A DNA stretch of 64,000 nt from Lachnospiraceae bacterium (lineage in GTDB: Bacteria > Bacillota > Clostridia > Lachnospirales > Lachnospiraceae), in contig JAFRKV010000035.1 in the NCBI GenBank assembly GCA_017431515.1, positions 1-64,000 of the forward strand, given 5' to 3'. Numbering within the stretch: the first letter of the stretch is position 1; each line of letters starts with the position of its first letter. Made by a program: the position numbers and the translations under genes. The notes beneath the pieces were generated by a model. That model was not told the origin of the DNA. It ran no database searches and saw only the letters and a list, made by a program, of their open reading frames with translations. This document shows, piece after piece, positions 32,884 to 42,589 of the stretch.

Positions 32884-35040
32884 ATGGAAAAAGAACAATT
32901 TGCCAACCCGAATTATTATGAAAACAGAGAGCTTTCCTGGCTGAAGTTTAACGAGCGCGTGCTGAATGAGGCCAAGGATAAGACCATCCCGCTTTTGGAA
33001 CGCCTGAAATTTACCAGCATCACCAGTTCCAATCTGGACGAGTTTTTTATGGTCCGCGTGGCGTCGCTGATGGATATGGTGCACGCGGATTATAAGAAGC
33101 CCGATATCGCAGGCATGACGCCGATGGAGCAGATCGACGCGATCAATGCCGCGACGCGGGAATTGGTGGAAAGTCAGTATACGGTGTATAACCGGTCGCT
33201 TCTCCCGTTGATGAATAAGGCCGGAATCATGGTCATCGACAAGCATGAGGAGCTCACCGAGACCCAGGCGAAGTACGTGGACCGTTATTTTGAAAAGAAT
33301 ATCTATCCCGTGCTGACCCCGATGGCGGTGGATGCCTCCAGGCCCTTCCCGCTGATCCGCAATAAGACCTTAAATATCGTGGCGCTGCTGAAGAAAAAAG
33401 AAGGCGTGGCGCTTGGCGGCACGGGAAAGGGCGAAGCGGAATACGCGACGGTACAGGTGCCCTCCGTCCTGCCGCGGCTGGTGGAGGTGCCCTGCGAGGA
33501 GGGACAGACCCATGCCTATATCCTTCTGGAGCAGATCATCGAACGCAATATCGCCGTGCTGTTTTCCAATTATGACGTGAAAACGGCCTTTCCGTACCGG
33601 ATTATGCGTAACGCCGATCTTTCCATTGACGAGGACGAGGCTTCCGATCTTTTGAAGGAGATCCAGAAACAGCTGAAAATGCGCCAGTGGGGTGAGGTCA
33701 TCCGGCTGGAAGTGGAGAACACCGCGGAAAAGAAGGTGCTGAACTTCCTGAAAAAGCAGCTGGAGATCACCAATGACGGTGCCATCTACCATATCAACGG
33801 TCCCATCGATCTGACCTTTCTCATGAAGCTCTACGGACTGGAGGGCTACGAAAAGGAACGCTATCCGAAATATACGCCCCAGCCTGTGCCGGAGATTCCC
33901 GCAGGGGCGGATCTTTTTGAGTGCATCCGTAAAGGGGACATCTTTTTGCACCATCCTTATGAGACCTTTGATCCGGTGGTCAGCTTTATCCATCAGGCGG
34001 CGCTGGACCCGGATGTGCTGGCCATCAAGCAGACGCTGTACCGGGTCAGCGGTAATTCCCCGATCATCAAAAGCCTTGCGCAGGCGGCGGAAAACGGCAA
34101 ACAGGTGACGGTGCTGGTGGAGCTGAAGGCGCGTTTCGATGAGGAAAACAACATCGTCTGGGCGAAGATGCTGGAAAAAGCGGGCTGCCACGTGATCTAC
34201 GGGTTGGTGGGCTTAAAGACTCACAGTAAGATCGCGCTGGTGGTGCGGCGTGAGGAGGAAGGCATCCGCCGCTATGTGCATCTTGGAACCGGCAATTACA
34301 ATGATTCCACGGCGAAGCTCTATACGGACTGCGGGATTTTTACCTGCGCGGAGGAGATCGGCGAGGATGCGACAGCCGTATTTAACATGCTTTCCGGCTA
34401 TTCGGAGCCGCTGAACTGGAATAAGCTTTCCGTGGCGCCGATCTGGCTGCGACGGAAATTCATGAAGCTCATTGACCGTGAGATCCGTCATGCCGAGAAC
34501 GGGAAAGAAGCGCGGATCATCGCGAAGATGAATTCCCTCTGTGATCAGGAGATCATTGCGAAGCTTTATGAAGCCTCCGCTGCCGGTGTGGAGATTGACC
34601 TCATCATACGCGGGATCTGCTGCCTGAAGGTCGGCATCCCTGGGGTGAGCGAGCATATCCGGGTCCGTTCCATCGTGGGGAATTTCCTGGAGCACAGCCG
34701 GATCTTTTACTTCTATAATCTGGGGGAGGAAGAGCTTTACATGGGCAGCGCGGACTGGATGCCGCGAAACTTGGACCGCCGGGTGGAGATCATATTCCCG
34801 GTGGAACAGCCGGCGTTAAAGGAGGCGGCGAAGCATATTCTTTCCGTGGAACTGGCGGATAATACGAAAGCGAATCTTCTGGGCAGCGACGGGCTTTATA
34901 CCAAGGTGGATAAGCGGGGCAAGGTGCTGGTGAATTCCCAGGAGCAGTTCTGCAGGGAAGCGGAGGAAGCGGCGCCTGTGCCGCAGGATGCAAGGAAGGA
35001 TCGCGTCTTTATCCCGGCGGAGCCAGTGGAATCGGAATAG
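32884..35040 (+). CDS. ppk1: Polyphosphate kinase 1
   Basis: PPK1 reversibly polymerises the terminal phosphate of ATP into polyphosphate. The 718 residues start with the N-terminal helical domain (YYENRELSWLKFNERVLNEA), continue through the PHP-like middle domain and end with two phospholipase D-fold domains. The active-site histidine lies in GLKTHSKIALVVRRE, with the companion RYVHLGTGNYND and the second conserved block GICCLKVGIPG. The protein is full length. It begins 2 bases after the Ppx/GppA stop, so the pair is translationally linked. The gene ends about 110 bases before ABC pair 2, which has its own promoter. Confidence 0.97.
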   Translation: MEKEQFANPNYYENRELSWLKFNERVLNEAKDKTIPLLERLKFTSITSSNLDEFFMVRVASLMDMVHADYKKPDIAGMTPMEQIDAINAATRELVESQYTVYNRSLLPLMNKAGIMVIDKHEELTETQAKYVDRYFEKNIYPVLTPMAVDASRPFPLIRNKTLNIVALLKKKEGVALGGTGKGEAEYATVQVPSVLPRLVEVPCEEGQTHAYILLEQIIERNIAVLFSNYDVKTAFPYRIMRNADLSIDEDEASDLLKEIQKQLKMRQWGEVIRLEVENTAEKKVLNFLKKQLEITNDGAIYHINGPIDLTFLMKLYGLEGYEKERYPKYTPQPVPEIPAGADLFECIRKGDIFLHHPYETFDPVVSFIHQAALDPDVLAIKQTLYRVSGNSPIIKSLAQAAENGKQVTVLVELKARFDEENNIVWAKMLEKAGCHVIYGLVGLKTHSKIALVVRREEEGIRRYVHLGTGNYNDSTAKLYTDCGIFTCAEEIGEDATAVFNMLSGYSEPLNWNKLSVAPIWLRRKFMKLIDREIRHAENGKEARIIAKMNSLCDQEIIAKLYEASAAGVEIDLIIRGICCLKVGIPGVSEHIRVRSIVGNFLEHSRIFYFYNLGEEELYMGSADWMPRNLDRRVEIIFPVEQPALKEAAKHILSVELADNTKANLLGSDGLYTKVDKRGKVLVNSQEQFCREAEEAAPVPQDARKDRVFIPAEPVESE

Positions 35041-35072
35041 AATAGGAAACCGAAAACGAACAGATATTTTCC

Positions 35073-35101
35073 TTCGTAAATAAACGATTCCGTGTTATAA
35101 T
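35073..35101 (+). promoter_or_regulatory. Promoter for ABC exporter pair 2
   Basis: TTCGTA (35073-35078), 17 bases and a consensus TATAAT (35096-35101) with an upstream TG form an extended -10 promoter 48 bases before the first ABC gene. Confidence 0.7.
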
Positions 35102-35149
35102 AAATCGGTTTTGTTGTGAAAATATGAAATCATTAGGAGGAGAAGAGGA

Positions 35150-36895
35150 ATGTTGGCCATTTTTAAACGGATCCATATGAGCGTCAAGCAAGTGGTCGCA
35201 CTGATGCTGTTCATGCTGATCTCGGCGCTGGCGCAGATGCTGATTCCGTCCTTGCTGTCACAAATGATCGACAGCGGTGTGGGGGAAGGCAGACAGGGGC
35301 TCATCATCGCGATCGGGATTGCCATGATCGTATTGGCAGTATTTGCCTGTGTCATGAACGTGATCTCGACATCGGTCTCTGCAGCGGTTACCACAAAATT
35401 TTCCGCAGATATACGAAAGGAAATCTTTCATAAAGTGCAGAGATTCTCTGCGGCGGAAATCGATAAATTCGGTACTGCATCGCTGATCACGCGGAGCACG
35501 ACAGATGTTACGACGATCCAGACTTTCTTTTCGATGCTGTTTCGGATCGGTCTGATGGCGCCTGCGATGGCGGTGATCGGGCTGATTCTTTCCGTTGCGA
35601 CAGCCGGTGAGATCTCTATGGTGCTGGCTATTGCAATCCCCGTACTGGTGCTTGTCGCTACCGGTTTGATCATCGGTGCGAGCCGCTCTTCCGTGAAACT
35701 TCGGAAAAAGATCGACAGTATCAACCAGCTGTTTCTGGAAACCCTGGAAGGGGTGCGCGTGATCCGTGCTTTTAATAAACAGAAGCATGAGACTGACCGC
35801 TTTGACGAGACAAATCAGGAGACGGCAGAACTTTCCAGAAAACAGGTGAAAGTTTCCACGGCGTTGTTTCCGGTAGTCAACATGCTGTTCGGTTTTACAA
35901 CGGTTGCAGTGATGGCTGTCGGTACAGGGTTTGTGATCTTTGGCAAGATGGATGTCGGTGTTCTGGTGTCGGCGACCCAGTATATCAACATGATCCTGCT
36001 CGGCATCATCATGATGGCGTATGTGGTGAGTCTGTTCCCGGACGCTTATGCCTGCATGAAGCGGATTGGAGAAGTCCTTGACACAGAAGTGTCCATTGGG
36101 GATCCCGGGGAGGAAGAACCGCAGCAGACCTGCAAGAATACAGTGGAATTCAGGAATGTCACCTTTGCTTATCCGAATGCGGATGCGCCGGTGGTAAAAG
36201 GAATCTCTTTCAAGTCAGGACCCGGAGAGACCACGGCCATCATCGGACGAACAGGCTGTGGGAAATCCAGCGTCGTCAAGCTGATCCCGCGTCTCTATGA
36301 TACGCTGTTCGGCGATGTGCTTGTGGACGGCGTTAATGTCAAGGATTACAGGCTGGATCATCTGCGGGAGCTGATCGGCTATGTCCCCCAGAAAAACGTG
36401 CTGTTTTCCGGCGATATCGCTTCCAATCTGAATTTCGGAAACGAAAACGGAACTGAAGCGGAATGGGCGGAGGCGGTGAGGATCGCCTGCGCTTCCGAGT
36501 TTGTTGATAAAAAAGACGGCGTGTATCACGCCACCATCGCTCAGGGCGGCACCAATCTGTCCGGCGGTCAGCGGCAGAGAATGGCCATCGCCAGAGCCGT
36601 CATGAAGAAAGCGGAAGTGTTCATCTTTGATGACAGTTTCTCTGCGCTTGATATGAAAACAGATAAGGAACTGCGGCAAAATCTGAAGGAGAGCATGGGA
36701 GACGCCACGATGATCGTGATTGCGCAGCGCGTCAGCACGATCATGGATGCCACAAGGATCATCGTCCTCGATAACGGCGAGGTGGTGGGCATGGGCACCC
36801 ATAAGGAGCTCCTGAAGAACTGTCATCTTTATCGTGAGATTGCAGAGATTCAGCTGGGAGAGGAGGTAGTGAAAAATGAAATTGCATGTGCTTAA
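35150..36895 (+). CDS. Heterodimeric ABC exporter, subunit A (pair 2)
   Basis: This is a 581-aa paralogue of the protein at 21057-22802, identical in length and very similar along its whole course. It has six TM helices, Walker A IGRTGCGKSS, LSGGQRQR, Walker B FIFDDSFSALD (Asp in place of catalytic Glu) and the same C-terminal EVVKNEIACA. It forms the degenerate half of an asymmetric exporter. TAGGAGGAGAAG precedes ATG 35150. The 20-base overlap with subunit B is conserved exactly between the two loci, showing that the pair was duplicated as a unit. Confidence 0.93.
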   Translation: MLAIFKRIHMSVKQVVALMLFMLISALAQMLIPSLLSQMIDSGVGEGRQGLIIAIGIAMIVLAVFACVMNVISTSVSAAVTTKFSADIRKEIFHKVQRFSAAEIDKFGTASLITRSTTDVTTIQTFFSMLFRIGLMAPAMAVIGLILSVATAGEISMVLAIAIPVLVLVATGLIIGASRSSVKLRKKIDSINQLFLETLEGVRVIRAFNKQKHETDRFDETNQETAELSRKQVKVSTALFPVVNMLFGFTTVAVMAVGTGFVIFGKMDVGVLVSATQYINMILLGIIMMAYVVSLFPDAYACMKRIGEVLDTEVSIGDPGEEEPQQTCKNTVEFRNVTFAYPNADAPVVKGISFKSGPGETTAIIGRTGCGKSSVVKLIPRLYDTLFGDVLVDGVNVKDYRLDHLRELIGYVPQKNVLFSGDIASNLNFGNENGTEAEWAEAVRIACASEFVDKKDGVYHATIAQGGTNLSGGQRQRMAIARAVMKKAEVFIFDDSFSALDMKTDKELRQNLKESMGDATMIVIAQRVSTIMDATRIIVLDNGEVVGMGTHKELLKNCHLYREIAEIQLGEEVVKNEIACA

Positions 36896-38693
36896 ACGTC
36901 TCCTTTCCTATCTGGGGAATTTCAAAGGGAAAATGGTGCTTGCCGTGATTACGGCGGTGATCGGGACGGTCTTTACGGTGCTGGCACCGTGGATCCTCGG
37001 TGAGATCACGACGATCCTCACAAACGGAATCGCAGACCAGAAGTGGGTTGTGGAATATGCGGCAGACGGTTCACCGATTGCGGACACTGTCTATACGATG
37101 GTTGCCGGAAAGCCCCTCGGAAAAGTCGGCTGTATGGTATGGATCATCAACCTTCTTGTCATCGTATATCTGCTGGCATGGATCTTCTGCATGGTTGCGA
37201 ATGCCACGCTGGCCAGAGTGTCCGCGCTGATGGTAAAGAATCTCCGGACGGAGATTGATAAAAAGATGCACCGGATGAAGTTGGATTATTATGACACCCG
37301 GACCAACGGTGAGATTCTCTCCGTGATCACGAATGATGTGGATGCCATCAACACCATGTTTGGCAAGAATCTGTATATGGCGTTGACACAGATCGTCATG
37401 CTGGTCGGGATTATGATCATGCTGCTTTCCATCAATCCGTGGCTGTTTTTGATCGCGGTGGCAATGATTCCGGCGACGCTTCTTTCCTCCGGCGCCGTGA
37501 TGAAGGTCAGTGGCAAAAACTATGCTGCGCAGCAGAGCCTGCTGGGCGATCTGAACGGATATGTGGAGGAAATGTATGACGGACAGAATGTGGTATCCTC
37601 CTTCAATTACCAGACGAAGGCCATTGAGAAGTTTGACAGCCTCAACGGAAAGCTTTTTGAAAAAGCAAAGAAAGCGGAGAGCTATTCCGGCGCGATGATG
37701 CCGTTGACCCAGATGGTGAACAATGTGGGCTATGGCGTGTCGGCGCTGATCGGTTGCACCTGCGTACTGGGCGGCACCATGACCATTGGTAATGTGCAGT
37801 CTGCGTTGCAATACACCAAGAACTTCCAGCAGCCCTTTACAACCTTTGCCCAGATGGCGGGTCAGATTTCTGCGGCCATGGCGGCAGGAGAGCGCGTCTT
37901 TGAACTCCTGGATGCAGAAGAAGAGATTCCGGATCCGGAAGAGGGAAAAGTACCCGAAGTGACGGATGGCGCAGTGGAGTTCAAGCATGTACAGTTCGGC
38001 TATCTCCCGGATAAGCTGTTGATGACGGATGTGAACGTGCATGTGGAGCCGGGGCAGAAGATCGCCATCGTCGGCCCCACCGGTGCCGGGAAGACAACGC
38101 TGATCAACCTTCTGATGCGTTTTTATGAGATCAATGGCGGAGAGATCTGGGTGGACGGTGTCAACACAAAAGACATGACGCGGCATGAACTTCGGAAGCA
38201 TTTTGGTATGGTGCTGCAGGATACCTGGCTCTTTGAAGGGACGATCCGCGACAACTTAAAATACAGCACGGATCGGGATGTCTCGAATGAAGAAGTGCAG
38301 AAAGCGGCAGAATCCGTCTGCGCGGATGCGTTTATCAAGACCATGCCTGACGGCTATAACATGATGCTCAGCAAGGGTGCGGAGAATATTTCCCAGGGGC
38401 AGAGACAGCTCCTTACCATCGCCCGCGCCATCATCGCAAATCCTGAGATCATGATCCTTGATGAGGCAACGAGTAATGTCGATGCCCATACGGAGCAAGT
38501 GATTCAGAACGCGATGGCGACGTTGATGAAAGGGCGCACAAGCTTTGTCATCGCCCACCGCCTTAGCACGATCCGGGATGCAAACGTGATCCTTTACATG
38601 GAGAACGGTGATATCAAGGAAGTCGGCGATCATGACACGCTGATGCAGCTGGGCGGCAAGTATGCGACGCTGTATAATTCGCAGTTCGGTTAA
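36876..38693 (+). CDS. Heterodimeric ABC exporter, subunit B (pair 2)
   Basis: This 605-aa partner of the preceding gene is a paralogue of 22783-24585. Walker A VGPTGAGKTT, signature ISQGQRQ and Walker B IMILDEATSNVD with intact Glu give the active site. The C-terminal 200 residues are almost the same as pair 1. The extracellular insert between TM1 and TM2 (about residues 48-78) and the outer TM helices differ most, which points to changed substrate or partner contacts and a shared ATPase engine. Confidence 0.93.
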   Translation: MKLHVLKRLLSYLGNFKGKMVLAVITAVIGTVFTVLAPWILGEITTILTNGIADQKWVVEYAADGSPIADTVYTMVAGKPLGKVGCMVWIINLLVIVYLLAWIFCMVANATLARVSALMVKNLRTEIDKKMHRMKLDYYDTRTNGEILSVITNDVDAINTMFGKNLYMALTQIVMLVGIMIMLLSINPWLFLIAVAMIPATLLSSGAVMKVSGKNYAAQQSLLGDLNGYVEEMYDGQNVVSSFNYQTKAIEKFDSLNGKLFEKAKKAESYSGAMMPLTQMVNNVGYGVSALIGCTCVLGGTMTIGNVQSALQYTKNFQQPFTTFAQMAGQISAAMAAGERVFELLDAEEEIPDPEEGKVPEVTDGAVEFKHVQFGYLPDKLLMTDVNVHVEPGQKIAIVGPTGAGKTTLINLLMRFYEINGGEIWVDGVNTKDMTRHELRKHFGMVLQDTWLFEGTIRDNLKYSTDRDVSNEEVQKAAESVCADAFIKTMPDGYNMMLSKGAENISQGQRQLLTIARAIIANPEIMILDEATSNVDAHTEQVIQNAMATLMKGRTSFVIAHRLSTIRDANVILYMENGDIKEVGDHDTLMQLGGKYATLYNSQFG

Positions 38694-38787
38694 TCCAACG
38701 TTCCTCATGTCGTATGTCGCCCATGCACGGCATATGGCGTGTGAACCATAAGCATTCTATTTTTATATAACAAGGAGGAGTAAAAAA

Positions 38788-39321
38788 ATGACAGTAGTAT
38801 CAGTAATTCTTGGAGTGTTGCTCGTGATCTGCGGGTTTTCGATCATGTTTACACCACTTCTGACGTTCCTTGGTGTTGCAACATTGCTTTCGATCGTTTT
38901 GATGATCTGGGGCATCATGGCAATTGTGAAATGTGTGGCCACAAAGACATATGGTCTGAATATTGTGCTCGCTATACTTGCTGTGGTATTTGCATTCATC
39001 CTCATGGTCTCGCCGCACACCTCGTTTATGACAGACCTCATTGTCTTGTATCTGGCGGCAGTGTTTCTTATTGCAAGAGGACTGCTTTCCATCATCCTTG
39101 CCGTGAAAAGCGCAAAGGGCAGCAAGAGTAAAATGTGGATCCTCGGCATCATCCTCGGTATTCTCGCAGTGATTCTCGGAATCGTCTTCTTTGCGCATCC
39201 GGTGCTTGGGGCTGCAGTGATCGGGTTCTTGATCGCGTTCTTCTTTGTCTATGCCGGATTCGATTTGATCTATGTCGGCTTCCGTAATGACGGCGGCGGA
39301 GATGACGCAGCAGCTGCGTAA
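38788..39321 (+). CDS. HdeD-like (DUF308) membrane protein
   Basis: This 177-aa protein has six hydrophobic helices in three pairs and an Asp/Ala-rich C-terminal tail (GGGDDAAAA). The pattern is that of HdeD/DUF308, like the protein at 17459-17992 but with little close identity. AAGGAGGAG gives a strong ribosome site. It stands between ABC pair 2 and pyk, with a long inverted repeat just after it. Its role is unknown, and HdeD relatives are associated with envelope or acid stress. Confidence 0.78.
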   Translation: MTVVSVILGVLLVICGFSIMFTPLLTFLGVATLLSIVLMIWGIMAIVKCVATKTYGLNIVLAILAVVFAFILMVSPHTSFMTDLIVLYLAAVFLIARGLLSIILAVKSAKGSKSKMWILGIILGILAVILGIVFFAHPVLGAAVIGFLIAFFFVYAGFDLIYVGFRNDGGGDDAAAA

Positions 39322-39333
39322 GGTTGTTAACAA

Positions 39334-39380
39334 GGCGTCAAAAGTGCCATGCGCAGAATGCGCATGTGACTTTTGACGCC
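39334..39380 (+). repeat. Long two-tier inverted repeat before pyk
   Basis: GGCGTCAAAAGT (39334-39345) pairs perfectly with ACTTTTGACGCC (39369-39380). Inside, ATGCGCA (39349-39355) pairs with TGCGCAT (39359-39365) across a GAA loop. The two stems are separated by a 3+3 internal loop. No T-tract follows on the plus strand. It ends 20 bases before the pyk start and covers little but the pyk ribosome site region. It may be a transcription end for the preceding gene, an mRNA stabiliser or a binding site. Confidence 0.75.
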
Positions 39381-39400
39381 CCCACAAAGGAGGACTCCCC

Positions 39401-40819
39401 ATGCGGAAGACGAAAATCATCTGCACCATCGGACCCGCGACGGATGCCCCCGGCGTTCTCGAAGAGATTGCAAAGGAGGGCATGAATGTCGCCAGACTCA
39501 ATTTTTCCCATGGCGATTATGAACAGCATGCGATGCATATCGCAAACATCCGCGAAGTGGAAAAGAAAATCGGGCGGCCGATTGCGATTCTGCTGGATAC
39601 CAAGGGACCGGAGATCCGTACCGGAACCTTTGAGGGCGGTTCGGTGGAACTGACCGCCGGACAGACCTTTACCCTGACGAATCGTGAATGCAGCGGAACA
39701 CAGGAGATTTCCCATATCACCTACGACAAGCTTCATGAGGACGTCCATCCCGGAAACAGGATTTTGATCGACGACGGACTGATTGAGCTGCGGGTTGATA
39801 AGATTGCGGGGGAGGACATCGTCTGCACCGTGGAGAACGGCGGCAAGGTCAGTGACCATAAAGGGATCAACGTGCCGGATGTCCATATCAGCATGCCCTA
39901 CCTGTCGGAAAAGGACATGGCGGATATTCGCTTCGGGATCGAGCAGGACGTGGATTTCATCGCGGCATCCTTCGTGCAATGCGCAGAGGATGTGCAGAAG
40001 ATCCGCTGGTTTCTGGAAGAGCACGGCGGCTCCTCGATTCATATCATGGCAAAGATCGAGAACCGCGAAGGTGTGGACAATATCGATGAGATCATCAAGG
40101 TGACCGATGCGGTCATGGTCGCAAGAGGCGACATGGGTGTGGAGCTTCCGCCTGAAGAGGTGCCCATCATCCAAAAGCGCATCATTCAGAAAGCCACCAT
40201 GGCAGGAAAACAGGTGGTGACCGCCACCCAGATGCTGGATTCCATGATGGTGCATCCACGACCCACCAGAGCGGAGGCGGCAGATGTGGCGAATGCTGTT
40301 TTTGACGGGACCAGCGCGATTATGCTCTCCGGCGAAACCGCAAGCGGAGCCTATCCTGTGGAAGCAGTGAAGATGATGGACTGCATTGCCACACGGACAG
40401 AGCAGGAGATCAATTACCGGAAACGGTTTTTTGCATTGCAAAGAGAAGAGAATCCGGATATCACCGACGCGATCTGTCATGCGACAGTGACCACCAGTTA
40501 TGATCTGGACGCGAAAGCGATTCTGGCCCTCACGACCTCCGGCAAGACGGCGCGCATGATTTCCCGTTACCGCCCGGATTGTGAGATCTTCGGCGGCACT
40601 TCCTCCGAAAAAACCTTCCGGCAGCTTTGTCTCTCCTGGGGAGTGACGCCGCTGCTTCTGGAGGAGAAGGACGATCCCTTCGAACTGACGCGCCATGCGT
40701 TTGCGGAAGCGAAGAAACAGGAAAAGATCACCAGCGGGGAGCTGGTCGTTATGACCTGCGGCGTGCCTTTACGCCATGCCGGATCCACGGATATGCTGCG
40801 CGTACAACTTGTGAATTAG
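39401..40819 (+). CDS. pyk: Pyruvate kinase
   Basis: This glycolytic enzyme converts phosphoenolpyruvate and ADP to pyruvate and ATP in the cytosol. The 472 residues cover the barrel and C-terminal domain: ARLNFSHGDYE, LDTKGPEIRTG, the lid domain (about 70-170) and the active-site signature MVARGDMGVELPPEEVPIIQK region (about 240-260). The C-terminal allosteric domain ends at LRVQLVN. It lacks the extra PEP-utiliser domain found in Bacillus enzymes. AAAGGAGGAC supports ATG 39401. Confidence 0.97.
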   Translation: MRKTKIICTIGPATDAPGVLEEIAKEGMNVARLNFSHGDYEQHAMHIANIREVEKKIGRPIAILLDTKGPEIRTGTFEGGSVELTAGQTFTLTNRECSGTQEISHITYDKLHEDVHPGNRILIDDGLIELRVDKIAGEDIVCTVENGGKVSDHKGINVPDVHISMPYLSEKDMADIRFGIEQDVDFIAASFVQCAEDVQKIRWFLEEHGGSSIHIMAKIENREGVDNIDEIIKVTDAVMVARGDMGVELPPEEVPIIQKRIIQKATMAGKQVVTATQMLDSMMVHPRPTRAEAADVANAVFDGTSAIMLSGETASGAYPVEAVKMMDCIATRTEQEINYRKRFFALQREENPDITDAICHATVTTSYDLDAKAILALTTSGKTARMISRYRPDCEIFGGTSSEKTFRQLCLSWGVTPLLLEEKDDPFELTRHAFAEAKKQEKITSGELVVMTCGVPLRHAGSTDMLRVQLVN

Positions 40820-40864
40820 CTTCATGCAGACACCGGAGTATTTGACAGAAAGGAAGCAAAACCA

Positions 40865-42589
40865 TTGAAGGATTTGATTCTCAGGGAGATAAAGCAGTAC
40901 AAGAGCGCGTTTCTGCTGGCGCCGCTTTTTATGATCCTGAGCGGCGTGCTGGAAACCGAGATCCCGATGATGATGACGCATATCATCGATGACGGAATTT
41001 CCGCCAACAATCTGCAGGCGGTCTGGAAGTGGGGTGCGTATATTCTGGTTCTGTCCGTCGGCACGTTGATTTTTGCGATTCTGGGTTATCTCCAGTCGGC
41101 AAAGGCTTCCACCGGCCTGGCTGCGAATCTGCGGCAGGCGGTTTTCGGGAAGGTACAGACCTTTTCTTTTGCAAATCTTGACAAGTTCGGGGTTTCCAGT
41201 CTGGTGACCCGCACCATGACGGATGTCACCAACATCCAGAACATGGCCCAAACGATTCTGACCAGCTTCTTCAAAACACCGGTATCGGTGATTTATGCAC
41301 TTTATCTTACCGCAACCCTGAATAAAAAGCTCAGTCTGGTGCTTTTAATCGGTGTGGTCATCATTGCAGTTTTTCTCACTCTGATCATCAAAAAAACGAT
41401 CCCGATGTACCAGAAGGTGTATCAGGACTATGACAAGTTAAACGGCAAAGTGCAGGAAAACGTAACGGGGATTCGGATCGTCAAATCCTTTGCCAAGGAA
41501 AAGACGGAATGCAAAGAATTTGACGTTCCGGCTTCTGCTGTGCGCAAGGGCTTTATCAAGGTGGAGAAGATCCAGGCCTTCAATAATCCGGTGATGATGC
41601 TGGCGTTGGAGTTCTGCTTTATCGGCATCAGCTGGATCGGCGCTAAATACATCAGTGTCGGCGAAATGTCCACCGGTAATCTTGCCGGGTTTATCAATTA
41701 CGCTTTCCAGATCATGACCTACATCTCCACGCTGGTCTTAAGCTTCGTGCTGGTGTCGTCAAGTCTGGCCTCTATCAAACGTGTGAAAGAAGTGCTTTCG
41801 GAGAATCCCATCCTTGTGGAGGATGAAAACCCGGTGACGGAAATGCCGGATGACGCGATCCGCTTTTCCCATGTTTCCTTCCGCTACGGACAGGGACAGG
41901 GCAAGAACGTGCTGGAGGATATCGACCTTTCCATCCGCTCCGGCGAGATGATCGGGATTATCGGCGCCACCGGTTCTTCCAAGACGTCGTTTATCAATCT
42001 GATCAGCCGGCTCTATGACGCGACGGAAGGGACGGTAACCATCGGCGGCGTGGATGTCAGAAAGTATTCCATGAAGACCCTTTCCGACCAAATCGCAGTG
42101 GTCCTCCAGAAAAATGTGCTGTTTTCCGGCACGATTATAGAAAATCTCCGCTGGGGCAAGCCGGACGCCACGCTGGAAGAGTGCGAGGCGGCCTGCCGCA
42201 TGGCCTGCGCGGACGGCTTTATCCGGGAAAAAGAAAAGCAATATGAGGAATATATCGAACAGGGCGGCGCGAACCTCTCCGGCGGGCAGCGGCAGAGGAT
42301 CTGCCTTGCGAGAGCGCTGATCAGAAAGCCGAAGATCCTGATTCTGGATGATGCGTTGTCTGCGTTGGATACGGAGACGGAATCCACCATCAGAGCGACC
42401 CTGAGGAATGAAATGCCTGAGATGACCAAGCTCATCATCACACAGCGGGTGGGATCCATTCAGGATGCGGATCGGATCTTGATTCTGGATAAAGGCCGGA
42501 TCAACGGCTTTGACACCCATGAGGCGCTGCTGAAAACAAATGCGATCTACCGCGATCTTTGCGGCGTCGCAGGGAAGGAGTCGGCATGA
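40865..42589 (+). CDS. Heterodimeric ABC exporter, subunit A (pair 3)
   Basis: This 574-aa half-transporter starts at TTG 40865 after AAAGGAAG. Six TM helices precede a nucleotide-binding domain with LSGGQRQR and Walker B ILILDDALSALD (Asp instead of Glu). Its Walker A reads GATGSSKTS, so the normally invariant glycine before Lys is Ser. This subunit is therefore more degenerate than those of pairs 1 and 2. It overlaps subunit B by ATGA. The closest functional analogues are YheI/YheH- or BmrC/D-type drug exporters. Confidence 0.92.
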   Translation: MKDLILREIKQYKSAFLLAPLFMILSGVLETEIPMMMTHIIDDGISANNLQAVWKWGAYILVLSVGTLIFAILGYLQSAKASTGLAANLRQAVFGKVQTFSFANLDKFGVSSLVTRTMTDVTNIQNMAQTILTSFFKTPVSVIYALYLTATLNKKLSLVLLIGVVIIAVFLTLIIKKTIPMYQKVYQDYDKLNGKVQENVTGIRIVKSFAKEKTECKEFDVPASAVRKGFIKVEKIQAFNNPVMMLALEFCFIGISWIGAKYISVGEMSTGNLAGFINYAFQIMTYISTLVLSFVLVSSSLASIKRVKEVLSENPILVEDENPVTEMPDDAIRFSHVSFRYGQGQGKNVLEDIDLSIRSGEMIGIIGATGSSKTSFINLISRLYDATEGTVTIGGVDVRKYSMKTLSDQIAVVLQKNVLFSGTIIENLRWGKPDATLEECEAACRMACADGFIREKEKQYEEYIEQGGANLSGGQRQRICLARALIRKPKILILDDALSALDTETESTIRATLRNEMPEMTKLIITQRVGSIQDADRILILDKGRINGFDTHEALLKTNAIYRDLCGVAGKESA

